A stretch of 64,000 nucleotides of DNA from Balneolaceae bacterium (GTDB lineage Bacteria > Bacteroidota > Rhodothermia > Balneolales > Balneolaceae), in NCBI GenBank assembly GCA_009711805.1, contig VEMX01000019.1, positions 1 through 64,000 of the forward strand, read 5' to 3'. The first letter of the stretch is position 1. Each line of letters opens with the position of its first letter. Made by a program: the position numbers and the translations under genes. Below, piece by piece: positions 36,137 through 45,336 of this stretch. Below the pieces are notes generated by a model. The model made no database searches. It saw only the letters and a program-made list of their open reading frames with translations, and was not told the origin of the DNA.

Positions 36137-36769
36137 CTATTCAGGGTCTATAAGGCGTTTTGAAATGCCTTTGGCGATAGCTTCGGACCGGGAATGTACT
36201 TCCAATTTCTGGTAGATTTTCCTGATGTGGTGCCGAACTCCATCAACGGATAAAAATATTTCTTTGCCAATAGCGGCATACGATCTCCCGGTAGCAAGCT
36301 GGCGCAGTATCTGCAATTCACGGTCGTTGAGTTCCTCCTCCAGGTTTCCGGTAGCGTGAAAAGTGCCAATTACTTTCCGGGCTATGTTGGGAGTAATAGG
36401 TGAACCTCCCTCATGAGCATCACGAACAGCGTCAACCAATTTATCCGGTGTAACTTTCTTTTCGAGGTAACCGACGGCACCCGCTTTTAAGGCTTCAAAA
36501 ATATGATCATCATCATCAAAGACCGTAGCCATAATTATATTTATATCCGGGTAGTGTTCCCTTAGATATTTTACACCTTCAATACCGGTCATTCCCGGCA
36601 GGCCAATATCCATAATCATAACATGAATGCTTTCGAGTTTCTCAAACTCAAAGGCTTCTTCACAGGAACCAAAACTTCCGGTCACAACCAAATCGTTTTC
36701 GAAATCAAGGAATGTCTCCCATCCCTCCCGCATATATTTATTGTCTTCAACAATTCCTATTCTGATCAA
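36137..36769 (-). CDS. NarL/FixJ-type response regulator
   Basis: This 210-residue regulator has a receiver domain (about 1-125) with acidic pocket residues (IVEDN), phospho-acceptor D54 in MDIGLPGMTG and the Lys switch in YLEKKVTP. The LuxR-type helix-turn-helix is at about 145-208 (LNDRELQILRQLATGRSYAA, LSVDGVRHHIRKIYQKLEVH). It should bind DNA when phosphorylated. The partner kinase lies 109 bp upstream (36879-39758) on the same strand, so the two form a cognate pair. Target genes are not known. The terminator at 35988 ends the unit. Confidence 0.93.
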   Translation of the reverse strand: MIRIGIVEDNKYMREGWETFLDFENDLVVTGSFGSCEEAFEFEKLESIHVMIMDIGLPGMTGIEGVKYLREHYPDINIIMATVFDDDDHIFEALKAGAVGYLEKKVTPDKLVDAVRDAHEGGSPITPNIARKVIGTFHATGNLEEELNDRELQILRQLATGRSYAAIGKEIFLSVDGVRHHIRKIYQKLEVHSRSEAIAKGISKRLIDPE

Positions 36770-36878
36770 AATAAAATGTGTTTAAATTGGACTTTAGTAA
36801 AGATATACAAAAGCTTGTTGTATCTCACTACATGTTAATGTGGTATTTATCGTTAACACCCGAATAAATCATTCGCAG

Positions 36879-39758
36879 CTATAATGGAGCTATTAAAGTC
36901 CAACGGGTTCCAAACCCTTTGTCTGAATCTAATGTGATATCAGCCGCGATTTTATTGGCTCGTTTACGAATGTTATTGAGTCCGTTTCCTTTTTTCACTA
37001 TCTCTTCTTCCATGCCTGTTCCATTATCCTGAACTACCAGTTGTATTCCATTTGCCGAATGTGTTAAAATCACATCAAGCTGGTCGGCCTCGGAATGACG
37101 TACTGCATTGGTGAGCATTTCTTTAAAAATCATCCATAGGTTTTGGCGAAGTTCCATATCCAGTTTTCCGGGAATATGCTCATCTATCTTGAGGCTGTAT
37201 TTTATATTTTTACTTTCCAACAGATCTGATGCATATCGCCTGCATTTAGACAAAAATGAGCTCCAATCATCGTTTTCCGGATTAATGGCCCAAACAATAT
37301 CCGTAATCTTTTCCTTGGCATCTCCTGCACTGTCATGAATAAGCTTTACAAAACGGCCTTTATTTTTAAGCCGGTCATCTTCGATCGCCTGGGCAAAATA
37401 GCTGATACTACTGAGCGTGGCACTCACCTCGTCATGCAGGTCACTGGCAATACGGTCGCGCATGCGGTGTACTTTTAACAATTGATTCACCCGGATACGA
37501 TAAACCATATACAAAAATACCCCGCTGAATACCACATATAAAAAGTAAGCCCACCAGCTACGATACCAGGGAGGCAACACCGAAAACTCAAAAGAAACAG
37601 ATTCACTCACGGTTCCATACACATTCCTGGCTTGCACACTAAAACTGTAATCTCCTTCGGGAATATTGGTATAGTCCTTTTGTGTTTCGGACGTCCAGGC
37701 CGACCAATCCTCATCAAAATTCTCCAGTTTAACGCGGTATTGGGTTTTCTCCGGGTCATCATAGCTGGCAGCTGCGTAGGTGAACCTGAGTTCGTTATCG
37801 GCATATTTGAGCACATCTTTTTTCCGGTTGAGCCCGCCATTTATCAGGGAGTCGTTGCGAACCAGTACTTCATTAATACCCACATAATAAGGGGCGGCGT
37901 GATCAAAATTATGATCTTTAGTATAGCGCACCAGCCCCTTATCGGTAGCATACCAAATATAGCCGTAAGGGTCGGGATAAATGTCGTTACTTTGTCGGTC
38001 ATCTATCCGGTTCAAAACCCCTTCATACAGCTCATACTTCCCCTCCTCATTCTTTAACAGCCCTTGGTAAGCCTGCCCGGACCGTATCCAGAGGTCTCCG
38101 TCTGGGTCTTCTTCTATTTTGAAGTATTGACGGGTGGTGTCAGTGAGGAAGTCTCCATATTCGGTGACGGCTTCAAAATCGTCTTTCTGAGGATTGTAGC
38201 GTAGAACTCCTTTGCCATAATTAAGAAACACTATATCATCCTGTATTGTAGATAAATAAATTGACTTGTTATCCTGTCTACTATTCTTCAAATATTGTCG
38301 TAGAAACTCTAGTTTTTTATGTCCCTCCTGGTCGTTGTATTTAACCTTGAATATCCCATTAGTTCTTGTTGACACCCAAATATTTTTAAACTCATCATCT
38401 CTTACATGTATAACTCCCTCTATATTAAATTCAAGGCTATCTTTTTTTATAAAACTATTCCCAACCTGTTTTGCGACTCCTAAATTGTTTCCACTATAAT
38501 ACATTATAGTGTTACTATGCTTAATATTGTCTTTTAAAGAACCATAAAATTTTAATTTCGAGCCACTTTCACTAACCTTATATGTGTAACTTCCACAAAC
38601 TATATATAGATTACTATTTATAATTGAATACTCGTTACATCCTTCCCCTATTTGTAACTTCTTAAAGAATCCCTCTCTTATATTCTTATAAATTACCCCA
38701 GTATTCACTGTGACAAAATAATTTTCGTTGAAATGAGTAACTGTCATTGGCATTTCATTTATTCCAACCCGTCGATCATATCGTCTTAATGGTAAACTGT
38801 ATTCAACTTTTGAGATTCCATTTCTTGTAGCTACCCAAACAGCCCCCACTTGGTCTTCAAAAATATCGTAGACTGTATTATTTATAAGGCCTCGTTCTTC
38901 ATCCAAAATATGGAGAAGTTTTCCTGTACTATCCACATTAACAATGCCTCCTTGTCTTGTCCCAAACAAAAGTGTGCCATCTCTTAAAGCAATTACTTCA
39001 TCTATGTATTTTGAAGCAAAATAATCATCAGCTTCAGTTTTAAATTCCGAAAATTCTCCACTCAAATAATCATAGCACTTATTCCAAGTACAATATATCT
39101 CTTTTCTTGGAAGCTTAGCATAAGCATAGATGTAAGTTCCCTTTAAGTCATCAGCCCATTTCGCTGTAGTTAATTGAGTCCCCTTCAATTCTTTTAAACC
39201 TACATTGCCATCAGAGATAAATAATCTATCATCCCGAACAAACATATCAAAAATTCTTTTCTCTGGTCGTACTACTTGTACAGAGTTTCCGTCATATTTA
39301 AGAAGGTAATAGCTGGAATGAAAAAAAACATTTTTGTCAATAACCCTTATAGCATTAATTCTTCCAACATCAATTGAATCTGGCAAGTGTTTCTTTAAAG
39401 AATAATATTGAACTGTATTTATTGTATCAATGAGAGGCTTTGCTAAATAGCCAAATTCATTCCTTCCCCCTATATAAATTTTACCCTTTATATCTGATTG
39501 AACGCTATTAACTCCAAATCCAGGAAATGAAATATCTTTCCAGTTCTTCCCATCAAACCTCAATAAACTATTATTATTAGCTACATATATAACCCCGCTA
39601 CTATCTTGTGAAAATTCCCAGCTTTGCACATGGCTGTCATATTCCTGAGGAGTATAATTCTTAATAAAAGGAAAACCATCTTTATTTTTCTCTTGCCCAA
39701 AAACTAAAATGGGAATCCCTAAAAAGAAAAAAGCTAACCACTTCATTGCCCGACTCAT
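36879..39758 (-). CDS. Sensor histidine kinase with two-component-regulator propeller and Y_Y_Y domain
   Basis: This 959-residue sensor has a signal sequence (1-22). About 700 residues of propeller repeats follow in the periplasm (patterns such as LLRFDGKNWKDISF and GAVWVATRNGISKV). A Y_Y_Y domain (about 680-760, with YRVKLENFDEDWSAW) precedes one membrane helix (about 738-760). The HisKA_3 dimer domain has the H-box SDLHDEVSATLSS (His about 776). A HATPase_c domain has MLTNAVRHSEA, VQDNGTGM and GNGLNNIRKRA. It is not a hybrid kinase; the receiver is the next gene. The sensor half (38230-39758) is distinctly AT-rich compared with the kinase half, suggesting transfer or a domain swap. The stimulus is probably a carbohydrate or similar ligand, by analogy. 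Confidence 0.92.
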   Translation of the reverse strand: MSRAMKWLAFFFLGIPILVFGQEKNKDGFPFIKNYTPQEYDSHVQSWEFSQDSSGVIYVANNNSLLRFDGKNWKDISFPGFGVNSVQSDIKGKIYIGGRNEFGYLAKPLIDTINTVQYYSLKKHLPDSIDVGRINAIRVIDKNVFFHSSYYLLKYDGNSVQVVRPEKRIFDMFVRDDRLFISDGNVGLKELKGTQLTTAKWADDLKGTYIYAYAKLPRKEIYCTWNKCYDYLSGEFSEFKTEADDYFASKYIDEVIALRDGTLLFGTRQGGIVNVDSTGKLLHILDEERGLINNTVYDIFEDQVGAVWVATRNGISKVEYSLPLRRYDRRVGINEMPMTVTHFNENYFVTVNTGVIYKNIREGFFKKLQIGEGCNEYSIINSNLYIVCGSYTYKVSESGSKLKFYGSLKDNIKHSNTIMYYSGNNLGVAKQVGNSFIKKDSLEFNIEGVIHVRDDEFKNIWVSTRTNGIFKVKYNDQEGHKKLEFLRQYLKNSRQDNKSIYLSTIQDDIVFLNYGKGVLRYNPQKDDFEAVTEYGDFLTDTTRQYFKIEEDPDGDLWIRSGQAYQGLLKNEEGKYELYEGVLNRIDDRQSNDIYPDPYGYIWYATDKGLVRYTKDHNFDHAAPYYVGINEVLVRNDSLINGGLNRKKDVLKYADNELRFTYAAASYDDPEKTQYRVKLENFDEDWSAWTSETQKDYTNIPEGDYSFSVQARNVYGTVSESVSFEFSVLPPWYRSWWAYFLYVVFSGVFLYMVYRIRVNQLLKVHRMRDRIASDLHDEVSATLSSISYFAQAIEDDRLKNKGRFVKLIHDSAGDAKEKITDIVWAINPENDDWSSFLSKCRRYASDLLESKNIKYSLKIDEHIPGKLDMELRQNLWMIFKEMLTNAVRHSEADQLDVILTHSANGIQLVVQDNGTGMEEEIVKKGNGLNNIRKRANKIAADITLDSDKGFGTRWTLIAPL

Positions 39759-39777
39759 TTTTGAAACAAAATAAAAA

Positions 39778-39800
39778 AGACTGGCAAAATTACCAGCCTT
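39778..39800 (-). terminator. Intrinsic terminator of the small gene at 39809
   Basis: On the minus strand, GCTGG and CCAGT form a short stem around an AT-rich loop, followed by TCTTTTTT. It lies just after the stop of the gene at 39809-40177. Confidence 0.65.
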
Positions 39801-39808
39801 TAAAAATA

Positions 39809-40177
39809 TTACGCTTCTGTAGGGGGAGGAGGAATGGGAGGATCAGCTTGTTCCAGATCTCCATCGTCCTCTCCATCTCCAACTCCAGCTGAGTCTGTTA
39901 TGGTATACTCAAATACATACACCCGCCATGCACCATTCTCATCTGTACCCTCCCTGAATTGCACAGGACAATAAGTAATTCTATCACTCAATTCTTTAAA
40001 ATCGAAGCTGTCTATTGCCCCCATTCGAAGTACCAACAAGTTGTTTTCACCTGTAAGCTGTATTACTTGCCCCGGTTGCAAATCCGAATACTCTTTTCTC
40101 TGTGTAGGCGAATTCAAAAGCTGGTACTGAATCTCAAAATCAAGGTTATTTTTTATTGTTCCTCTTTTCATTGCCAT
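39809..40177 (-). CDS. Small protein of unknown function with acidic, proline-rich C terminus
   Basis: This 122-residue protein has no signal peptide. Residues 1-100 look like a small beta-rich domain (NNLDFEIQYQLLNSPTQRKE, GQVIQLTGENNLLVLRMGAI). The last ~25 residues are acidic and then Pro-rich (GDGEDDGDLEQADPPIPPPP). I do not recognise the family. A hairpin terminator follows the gene. It sits upstream of the histidine kinase on the same strand in an AT-rich stretch, with 50 bp between them, but the terminator separates the units. Whether it belongs to the same transferred stretch as the kinase sensor half is inference. Confidence 0.65.
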   Translation of the reverse strand: MAMKRGTIKNNLDFEIQYQLLNSPTQRKEYSDLQPGQVIQLTGENNLLVLRMGAIDSFDFKELSDRITYCPVQFREGTDENGAWRVYVFEYTITDSAGVGDGEDDGDLEQADPPIPPPPTEA

Positions 40178-40452
40178 CTCTTTTTGGATTAATGTTTAAT
40201 TGTATTTACTAAATATTTTTCATCTTTGCACTACATTATTATGTGGCATTTATAAAAACATATACTGTTTAGTAAACATTTGTCTTTATCGTTGATTTTA
40301 CTCAATACTTTATTCTTTTTTGTAAATAATTTTAAGAAAATACTTATGCAATGGTTCTTTACGGTTTGGTGATGCAGCTAGTAATCAGCTTTGTTGGATA
40401 TTATGAAGTAAAAGACACATTAGCACAAAACAGTAGTTTTAAACTGCCCAGA
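40178..40452. other. AT-rich leader region, no gene seen
   Basis: About 275 bp of AT-rich sequence upstream of the gene at 40177 and before the long repeats. It probably holds the promoter of that gene. No ORF of quality is visible. Confidence 0.45.
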
Positions 40453-41065
40453 CTCCCTCCGCGAAAATCCGCGTGAAACTACTCTACCTAAACCAACCTC
40501 CCGGCTTTTTTTCAATCCCTCTTTCTCGCAGAGGCCCGCAGATGAACCGCTGAGTTACGCTGATGGTTTTGGAATCGAATTCTGCATATGGGCAAGAATG
40601 GGCGTATGAATTTCAATATGCCATTATCAAAAGAATTACTCATCACCTCTGACCTCCCTCCGCGAAACTCTGCGCCTTACTCCGCGAAAATCCGCGTGAA
40701 ACTATACTACCAAAATCAACCCCCTGCCTTTTCCCCACTTTCCTTTTCTCGCAGAGGCCCGCAGATGAACCGCTGAGTTGCGCCGATGGTTTTTGGAATT
40801 GGATTCATGGGTGAGTAGATATGAGCGTATCAACTTCAATATATCATCATTAACGGGTACCCACTCATCAGACTCTTAAACAACTTCTGATCTCCCTCCG
40901 CGAAACTCTGCGCCTAACTCTGCGAAACTTCGCGTGAAACAATAATGTCCAAACCAACTACCCAGCCTTTTCCCCACTTCCCTTTTCTCGCAGAGGCCCG
41001 CAGATAAACCACTGAGTTGCGCCGATGGTTTTGGAATCGGATTCTATGAATGGGTAAGTACCTTT
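40453..41065. repeat. Three long direct repeats (about 200-240 bp each)
   Basis: Three units share the same blocks. Each opens with CTCCCTCCGCGAAA (at 40453, 40654 and 40892). It continues through a GCGTGAAAC block, a pyrimidine-rich run ending in TTTCTCG, the CGCAGAGGCCCGCAGAT block (at 40527, 40750 and 40989) and TGAGTT-CGC-GATGGTTTT. The spacing between the second blocks is 223 and 239 bp. The spacer sequences are diverged. No ORF is supported, and units of this length are not a CRISPR array. It is likely a dispersed family of non-coding repeats. Confidence 0.75.
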
Positions 41066-41095
41066 TAAACTCCTCTTTCCCCTTTCAACCCAACG

Positions 41096-41126
41096 AAAAA
41101 AAGCCACCCGTTGAGGGTGGCTTTTA
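41096..41126 (-). terminator. Terminator of the amidohydrolase/HtrA cluster
   Basis: A perfect GCCACCC / GGGTGGC stem with a 5-base loop is flanked by an A-run on one side and a T-run on the other. On the minus strand it follows the 41153 stop codon and ends in TTTTTTT. Confidence 0.85.
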
Positions 41127-41152
41127 AATATCAGTAAAGAGTAAATGAATGA

Positions 41153-42469
41153 TTAGTCGTTCACAGCATCGCGATCCAGGAATTCCTGGTAGAGCTGGAT
41201 GTGCCGGCTGTCCATCGGAATTTTATTTCCTTCAATGAATACCTGTTCTATCTGAGACATAGGTTCGAAAGGATCGCCATCCGAAATAAACAGGGTGGCC
41301 TGTTTGCCTTCTTCAAGAGAACCAAGTTCATCCGCTGCACCAAAAATCTCTGCCGGATTGATCGTCAAAGCTTTTACCGCTGCTTCTGTACCTAAACCAT
41401 ACGTAGCTGCATAACCTGCATGAAATGGAGCATTACGTACATTCTCCGTGTCTCCTGTTCCAATCGCCACTTTTACACCGGCTTCATGCAGCAATCCGGG
41501 ATTCTGGTATGGCCGCTGGTAGTTGTCATAACCACGTGTGGTATTATACAAGGTTGATACCAGGCATGGAATACCAGATTCTGCCAGCTCTTCGGCTACC
41601 CTCCAGCCTTCCTGCACGCCCTCGAATACGAAACGCATGCCTTCCTGCTTTTCCGTCCATTCGATGGCGGCCAATATATCTTTTTCTCTGCTTACCGAAA
41701 TGATCACCGGAATATCTCCGTTTACCACTTCACGCATGGCTTCCAGTTCAATATCCATATCTGGTTGCTCCTTGCCCCGTGGATTCTCTTCGTAGGCCGT
41801 CATCATCTCATTATAGAAACGAGCCTTGTCCAAGTAATCATTTATACGCTTGAGGCTTTCCTCATACTGCTTTTTGATTTCCTTTTCACTGCGTTGGTCC
41901 CACCAGCCTCTTTTGCCGGGTGAAGGTAAATTCAGCACTAAGGCTGCATTACCGGCTACAGCCATGGAGTCCGGAGAATATCCCCAGAGATTCATGAGTC
42001 CTGCTTTACCGGAAATACTCCCGGATGAAGGAGCCGATATGACCGTGGTTACACCACTTACCCGCGTAACGGGAATGGCTGCACTATGTGGATTGAAGGC
42101 AGTAAAGGCCCGCACGTGTGGGTTAAACCGTCCAAGTTCAGAGGCATCATTGGTGACCGGAACCGAGGAGACTTCTACGAGGCCTAAACGGGTCCATGAA
42201 TCAATGAAACCTGGATATACATGTTTGCCGGAGGCATCAATCTCGGTATACCCGGAGGTGTTAGCATTATCTCCTACATAAGTGATTTCCTTACCATCAA
42301 TAAGGATTACTCCATTATTGATAATCCCGTTGGTTACGGTATGCAAGGTAGCACCCGTAATGGCAAATTTACCAAACTCAGGTTTGTCTGTTATCTGAGC
42401 TTCTGCCGTCTGAAATCCCGCCAGCAAGAAGCATACAATTATAAAATTAATCTGTTTTTTCATTGTCAT
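41153..42469 (-). CDS. Exported amidohydrolase-like protein lacking the HxH motif
   Basis: This 438-residue protein has a signal peptide (MKKQINFIIVCFLLAGFQTA; the start is 42469 or the ATG two codons further at 42463). The domain layout follows the metal-dependent amidohydrolases: a split composite domain and the VYPGFIDSWTRLG segment at the position where active members have PGxIDxHxH. Here SWT replaces the two metal histidines. Late motifs of the family are present (VAIGTGDTENVRNAP, AVKALTINPAEIFG, LGSLEEGKQATLFI). It is probably a non-catalytic or altered paralogue, perhaps an assembly partner. It is the last of three related genes, 9 bp after the preceding one. Confidence 0.85.
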   Translation of the reverse strand: MTMKKQINFIIVCFLLAGFQTAEAQITDKPEFGKFAITGATLHTVTNGIINNGVILIDGKEITYVGDNANTSGYTEIDASGKHVYPGFIDSWTRLGLVEVSSVPVTNDASELGRFNPHVRAFTAFNPHSAAIPVTRVSGVTTVISAPSSGSISGKAGLMNLWGYSPDSMAVAGNAALVLNLPSPGKRGWWDQRSEKEIKKQYEESLKRINDYLDKARFYNEMMTAYEENPRGKEQPDMDIELEAMREVVNGDIPVIISVSREKDILAAIEWTEKQEGMRFVFEGVQEGWRVAEELAESGIPCLVSTLYNTTRGYDNYQRPYQNPGLLHEAGVKVAIGTGDTENVRNAPFHAGYAATYGLGTEAAVKALTINPAEIFGAADELGSLEEGKQATLFISDGDPFEPMSQIEQVFIEGNKIPMDSRHIQLYQEFLDRDAVND

Positions 42470-42478
42470 AATCTCCGC

Positions 42479-43870
42479 TTAATGTTGAAGGGTTTCTTCC
42501 ATGAGTATGAAAGCATCTTTCATACAGCTATCGTGTTCTCTTCCAGAGATGATTTCGTTGTAGTTCCGTGCATCGTCGAAATCCACATTGGGATTGATGT
42601 CAATCCTCATATCATCGGCATCTTCACCCCTATCAAAGTATTTGATTCCATCTACATAGGTTTTTTCTGCAATGCTATAGATGCTCAGCGGATGTCCGCT
42701 CCAGATTACCACATCACCATGCTTGCCTTCCTCTATGCTTCCCACTCTATCGTCAACCCCAAGCTGTACAGCCGGGTTGATAGTAATCATACGCAGGGCA
42801 TCATTTTGGGAAAGCTTACCATAACGGATGGTTTTGGCCGCTTCATGGTTGAGGTGACGAATCAACTCCCCACTATCACTGTTGATACTGTTTACCACCC
42901 CATTTTCATTCAGGATGGCTGCATTGTATGCCGTAGAGTAATACACCTCGAACTTATAAGCCCACCAATCCGCAAATACGGAAGTATGTGCACCATTTTT
43001 GGCTAATTCAGGAGCAACCTTAAAGGCTTCGTTTCCATGCTGAAAAGTGTAGTTCTCGATACCAAAGTCTTTGAATACACGCATCAACATTAAGATTTCA
43101 TCGGCGCGGTATGAATGGCAGTGAACCAGGATCTTACCGTCAATAATGTCGTTCAATACATCATATCTCAGATTTTGTGGAACGGGTACCGGAGGAGTGC
43201 CTTTTCCTCTACGGTCGTATTCGGCTTTAGCTTCCAGGTATTCTTCCCGGTTTCGTTTGTAATCCTGGGCGTCATTAAAGTAACCGCGTATTACCTGCTC
43301 TACTCCCATTCTTGTTCGGGGCTGAATGCCGCTTCCCTGCCCATGTACACGGGTTGGGTTTTCTCCAAGTGCAAACTTGATGGTTCGGGGAGCATCTTTA
43401 AAACGCATGCCCTCTTGTGTGGAGCCATACCGGAGTTTAAGGGTTTCACCCTGTCCCCCGATTACGTTGGCTGAACCGTGCATCAGATGAATGGTAGTAA
43501 CGCCACCGGCCAGTGCATGGTAAATACCCAAGGCATTGGGGTTCACCGATTCTTCCATGGTTACCTCGGCCGTAACCGGATTCCTGGCTTCGTTAATATC
43601 TACCCCGTTTAAATGGGAATGGGCATCCAGGATGCCCGGCATCACATATTTGCCTGTGGCATCTACTTCTTCGGCGCCACGTGGTTTTCTCAGATCCTTA
43701 CCGATCTTGGTGATTATCCCATCTTCGATAAGAATATCTGTTTCGGCCAAATCATCACCTGTTATTGTAATAACCGTACCGTTCTTAATTAATACCGAAC
43801 CCTTTTCCTGGGCCTTTGCTCCCGCTGCCGTCACTATCAGCAAAAGCAGTGTAGTTAATATCCTTTTCAT
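42479..43870 (-). CDS. Exported metal-dependent amidohydrolase, motif intact
   Basis: This amidohydrolase of about 463 residues has a signal peptide beginning MKRILTTLLLLIVTAAGAKA. I placed the start at 43870 because an in-frame ATG 12 codons earlier would overlap the upstream gene. Metal-site residues are visible: GILDAHSHLNG (HxH), then ILVHCHSYRADEI, FQHGNEAF, and SINSDSGELIRHLNHEA near the end. The C-terminal block LRMITINPAVQLGVDD is typical. Such periplasmic hydrolases act on cyclic amides or dipeptide-like substrates in various bacteria, and the actual substrate is not indicated. It is the only one of the three adjacent paralogues with intact metal ligands. Confidence 0.9.
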   Translation of the reverse strand: MKRILTTLLLLIVTAAGAKAQEKGSVLIKNGTVITITGDDLAETDILIEDGIITKIGKDLRKPRGAEEVDATGKYVMPGILDAHSHLNGVDINEARNPVTAEVTMEESVNPNALGIYHALAGGVTTIHLMHGSANVIGGQGETLKLRYGSTQEGMRFKDAPRTIKFALGENPTRVHGQGSGIQPRTRMGVEQVIRGYFNDAQDYKRNREEYLEAKAEYDRRGKGTPPVPVPQNLRYDVLNDIIDGKILVHCHSYRADEILMLMRVFKDFGIENYTFQHGNEAFKVAPELAKNGAHTSVFADWWAYKFEVYYSTAYNAAILNENGVVNSINSDSGELIRHLNHEAAKTIRYGKLSQNDALRMITINPAVQLGVDDRVGSIEEGKHGDVVIWSGHPLSIYSIAEKTYVDGIKYFDRGEDADDMRIDINPNVDFDDARNYNEIISGREHDSCMKDAFILMEETLQH

Positions 43871-43880
43871 GTTTATACTC

Positions 43881-45239
43881 TTAATTAAATTCATAAAACT
43901 CACCATTAGAAATACTATGCAGTACTTTTGCTTTCTTCTCGGTCATTTCTTTGTCAAAAACCGAAAAGCTGGCATTCTTGCCTTTTTCTATATCTCCAAA
44001 AGCTTTATCAATACCCAGTATACCGGCGGTATTGAGGGTCATTAATTCCAATAATTCATTTTCTGAAAGACCGCCTTCATCGAGTAATGTTTTTACTTTT
44101 TTGTTGAGGTCTTTAAGCTTCATACCGTTTGAGGCATATCCTACCTGTACTCCAGCATCCAACAGCTTTTTGATATTGGTGACTTCGGCTTTCCAGGCTG
44201 CTAACTGTCGTTCCCTGTAATTTTTCTCTTCCTCAGTAAGCTCTTCCTTTTCTTTATCCTCCTCTTCTTCTTTTTTATCCTCATCGTCTTTGTCATCGTC
44301 CTTTTTCTTAGACTTGACATACCACTCAGGAGCATCAGTAAAATCTACACTGGCGAGTACCGGAATATTTCGGTCGTTCAACTCATCTGCTTTGGCATGG
44401 GCCTCTTTTCCTGAAACAATAACTACATCAAAGCCAAACTGGTCCTGGAGTTTGAATAAACGCTCAATATCTTCTTTTGAATCAACCACAAAGTACAGGG
44501 GTTTGCTCTGATCCAATAATGAGAACAGAGTCTCCAATACTTTATCACGTTGAGGAGCGGTCATTTCAGGATTTTGCTGGTAATACTCCATGTGTTGTTT
44601 CAGGGCTTTTGCTTCAAACATGGTTTGCCTGAACTTGGCCATCACCCCCATTAATGTAGAAGGATAGGCGCCCGTGGTCCAACCACCGGGAGCTGATTCA
44701 AAAGAGCCACCAAAAGCAATACTCTCATGGATCAATCCATTTTCTGTATTCTTGGGTGAAACAGCGAATATTTCTACCTGTCCGGGAAGCATGTTTCCAT
44801 CAGGTATTAAAGCTGCGGTTGTAAATCCAGCTTTTGTTGCTGCTTCAAAACTTTTATCCTCTTTAAGCAGCTCCGAAGGTTTACGCTCGGGTTGAATTCC
44901 CGCCCGGTCGTAAGGAGGTTCTCCCGGGTTTGGGAGTCTTTTTAGATCTTTTGGAGGTTCCGGGCTTCCCCATTCTGCGTAGCCGTCGATTAGTCCCGGA
45001 TATACGTGAAGACTGTCTCCCCCGTCAATTACATAGGCATCAAAAGGGATATTCACCCTTTTACCTACCTCTTCAATGACCCCGTTTCTCCACACTATAG
45101 TCGCAGATTTGGTTACGGAACCATCGGCTTCATGAACAGTAACATTTTTTAGCGCATTGGCAGGAGTATCCTGGGCTTGAGTTCCCTGGACAAACAACCC
45201 TGCTATCAATAGCGCATAGAGCATGTATCTTTTTTTCAT
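43881..45239 (-). CDS. Exported amidohydrolase-like protein lacking the HxH motif, with charged insert
   Basis: This 452-residue protein starts with a signal peptide (MKKRYMLYALLIAGLFVQG, cleavage near TQAQ). At the position for the metal motif it reads VYPGLIDGYAEWGSP, so both histidines are lost. Between about residues 310 and 345 it carries a strongly charged, Lys/Glu/Asp-only insert. The family ending (LMTLNTAGILGIDKAFGDIEKGKNASF) is kept. It is related to the genes at 42479 and 41153 and is the first of the three. Likely role: non-catalytic partner in a periplasmic hydrolase complex; this is inference. It is separated from the lipoprotein gene upstream by 97 bp. Confidence 0.85.
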   Translation of the reverse strand: MKKRYMLYALLIAGLFVQGTQAQDTPANALKNVTVHEADGSVTKSATIVWRNGVIEEVGKRVNIPFDAYVIDGGDSLHVYPGLIDGYAEWGSPEPPKDLKRLPNPGEPPYDRAGIQPERKPSELLKEDKSFEAATKAGFTTAALIPDGNMLPGQVEIFAVSPKNTENGLIHESIAFGGSFESAPGGWTTGAYPSTLMGVMAKFRQTMFEAKALKQHMEYYQQNPEMTAPQRDKVLETLFSLLDQSKPLYFVVDSKEDIERLFKLQDQFGFDVVIVSGKEAHAKADELNDRNIPVLASVDFTDAPEWYVKSKKKDDDKDDEDKKEEEEDKEKEELTEEEKNYRERQLAAWKAEVTNIKKLLDAGVQVGYASNGMKLKDLNKKVKTLLDEGGLSENELLELMTLNTAGILGIDKAFGDIEKGKNASFSVFDKEMTEKKAKVLHSISNGEFYEFN

Positions 45240-45336
45240 AGCACTTTCTAAATTTTAGGTTATAGCTTTTCAAATAACCGTAATAATTTAGTCTTTAGAA
45301 AGAAGAAAGGATGAAAAGTTTGTAAATGAATTCCGT

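Noticed and set aside
40453-41065. CRISPR array
   Set aside because: The units are over 200 bp with three copies and no short, constant repeats with unique ~30-bp spacers. No cas gene is nearby.
42221-43006. Open frame of about 260 codons on the plus strand over the amidohydrolases
   Set aside because: It spans the junction of two real genes on the opposite strand and has no signature.
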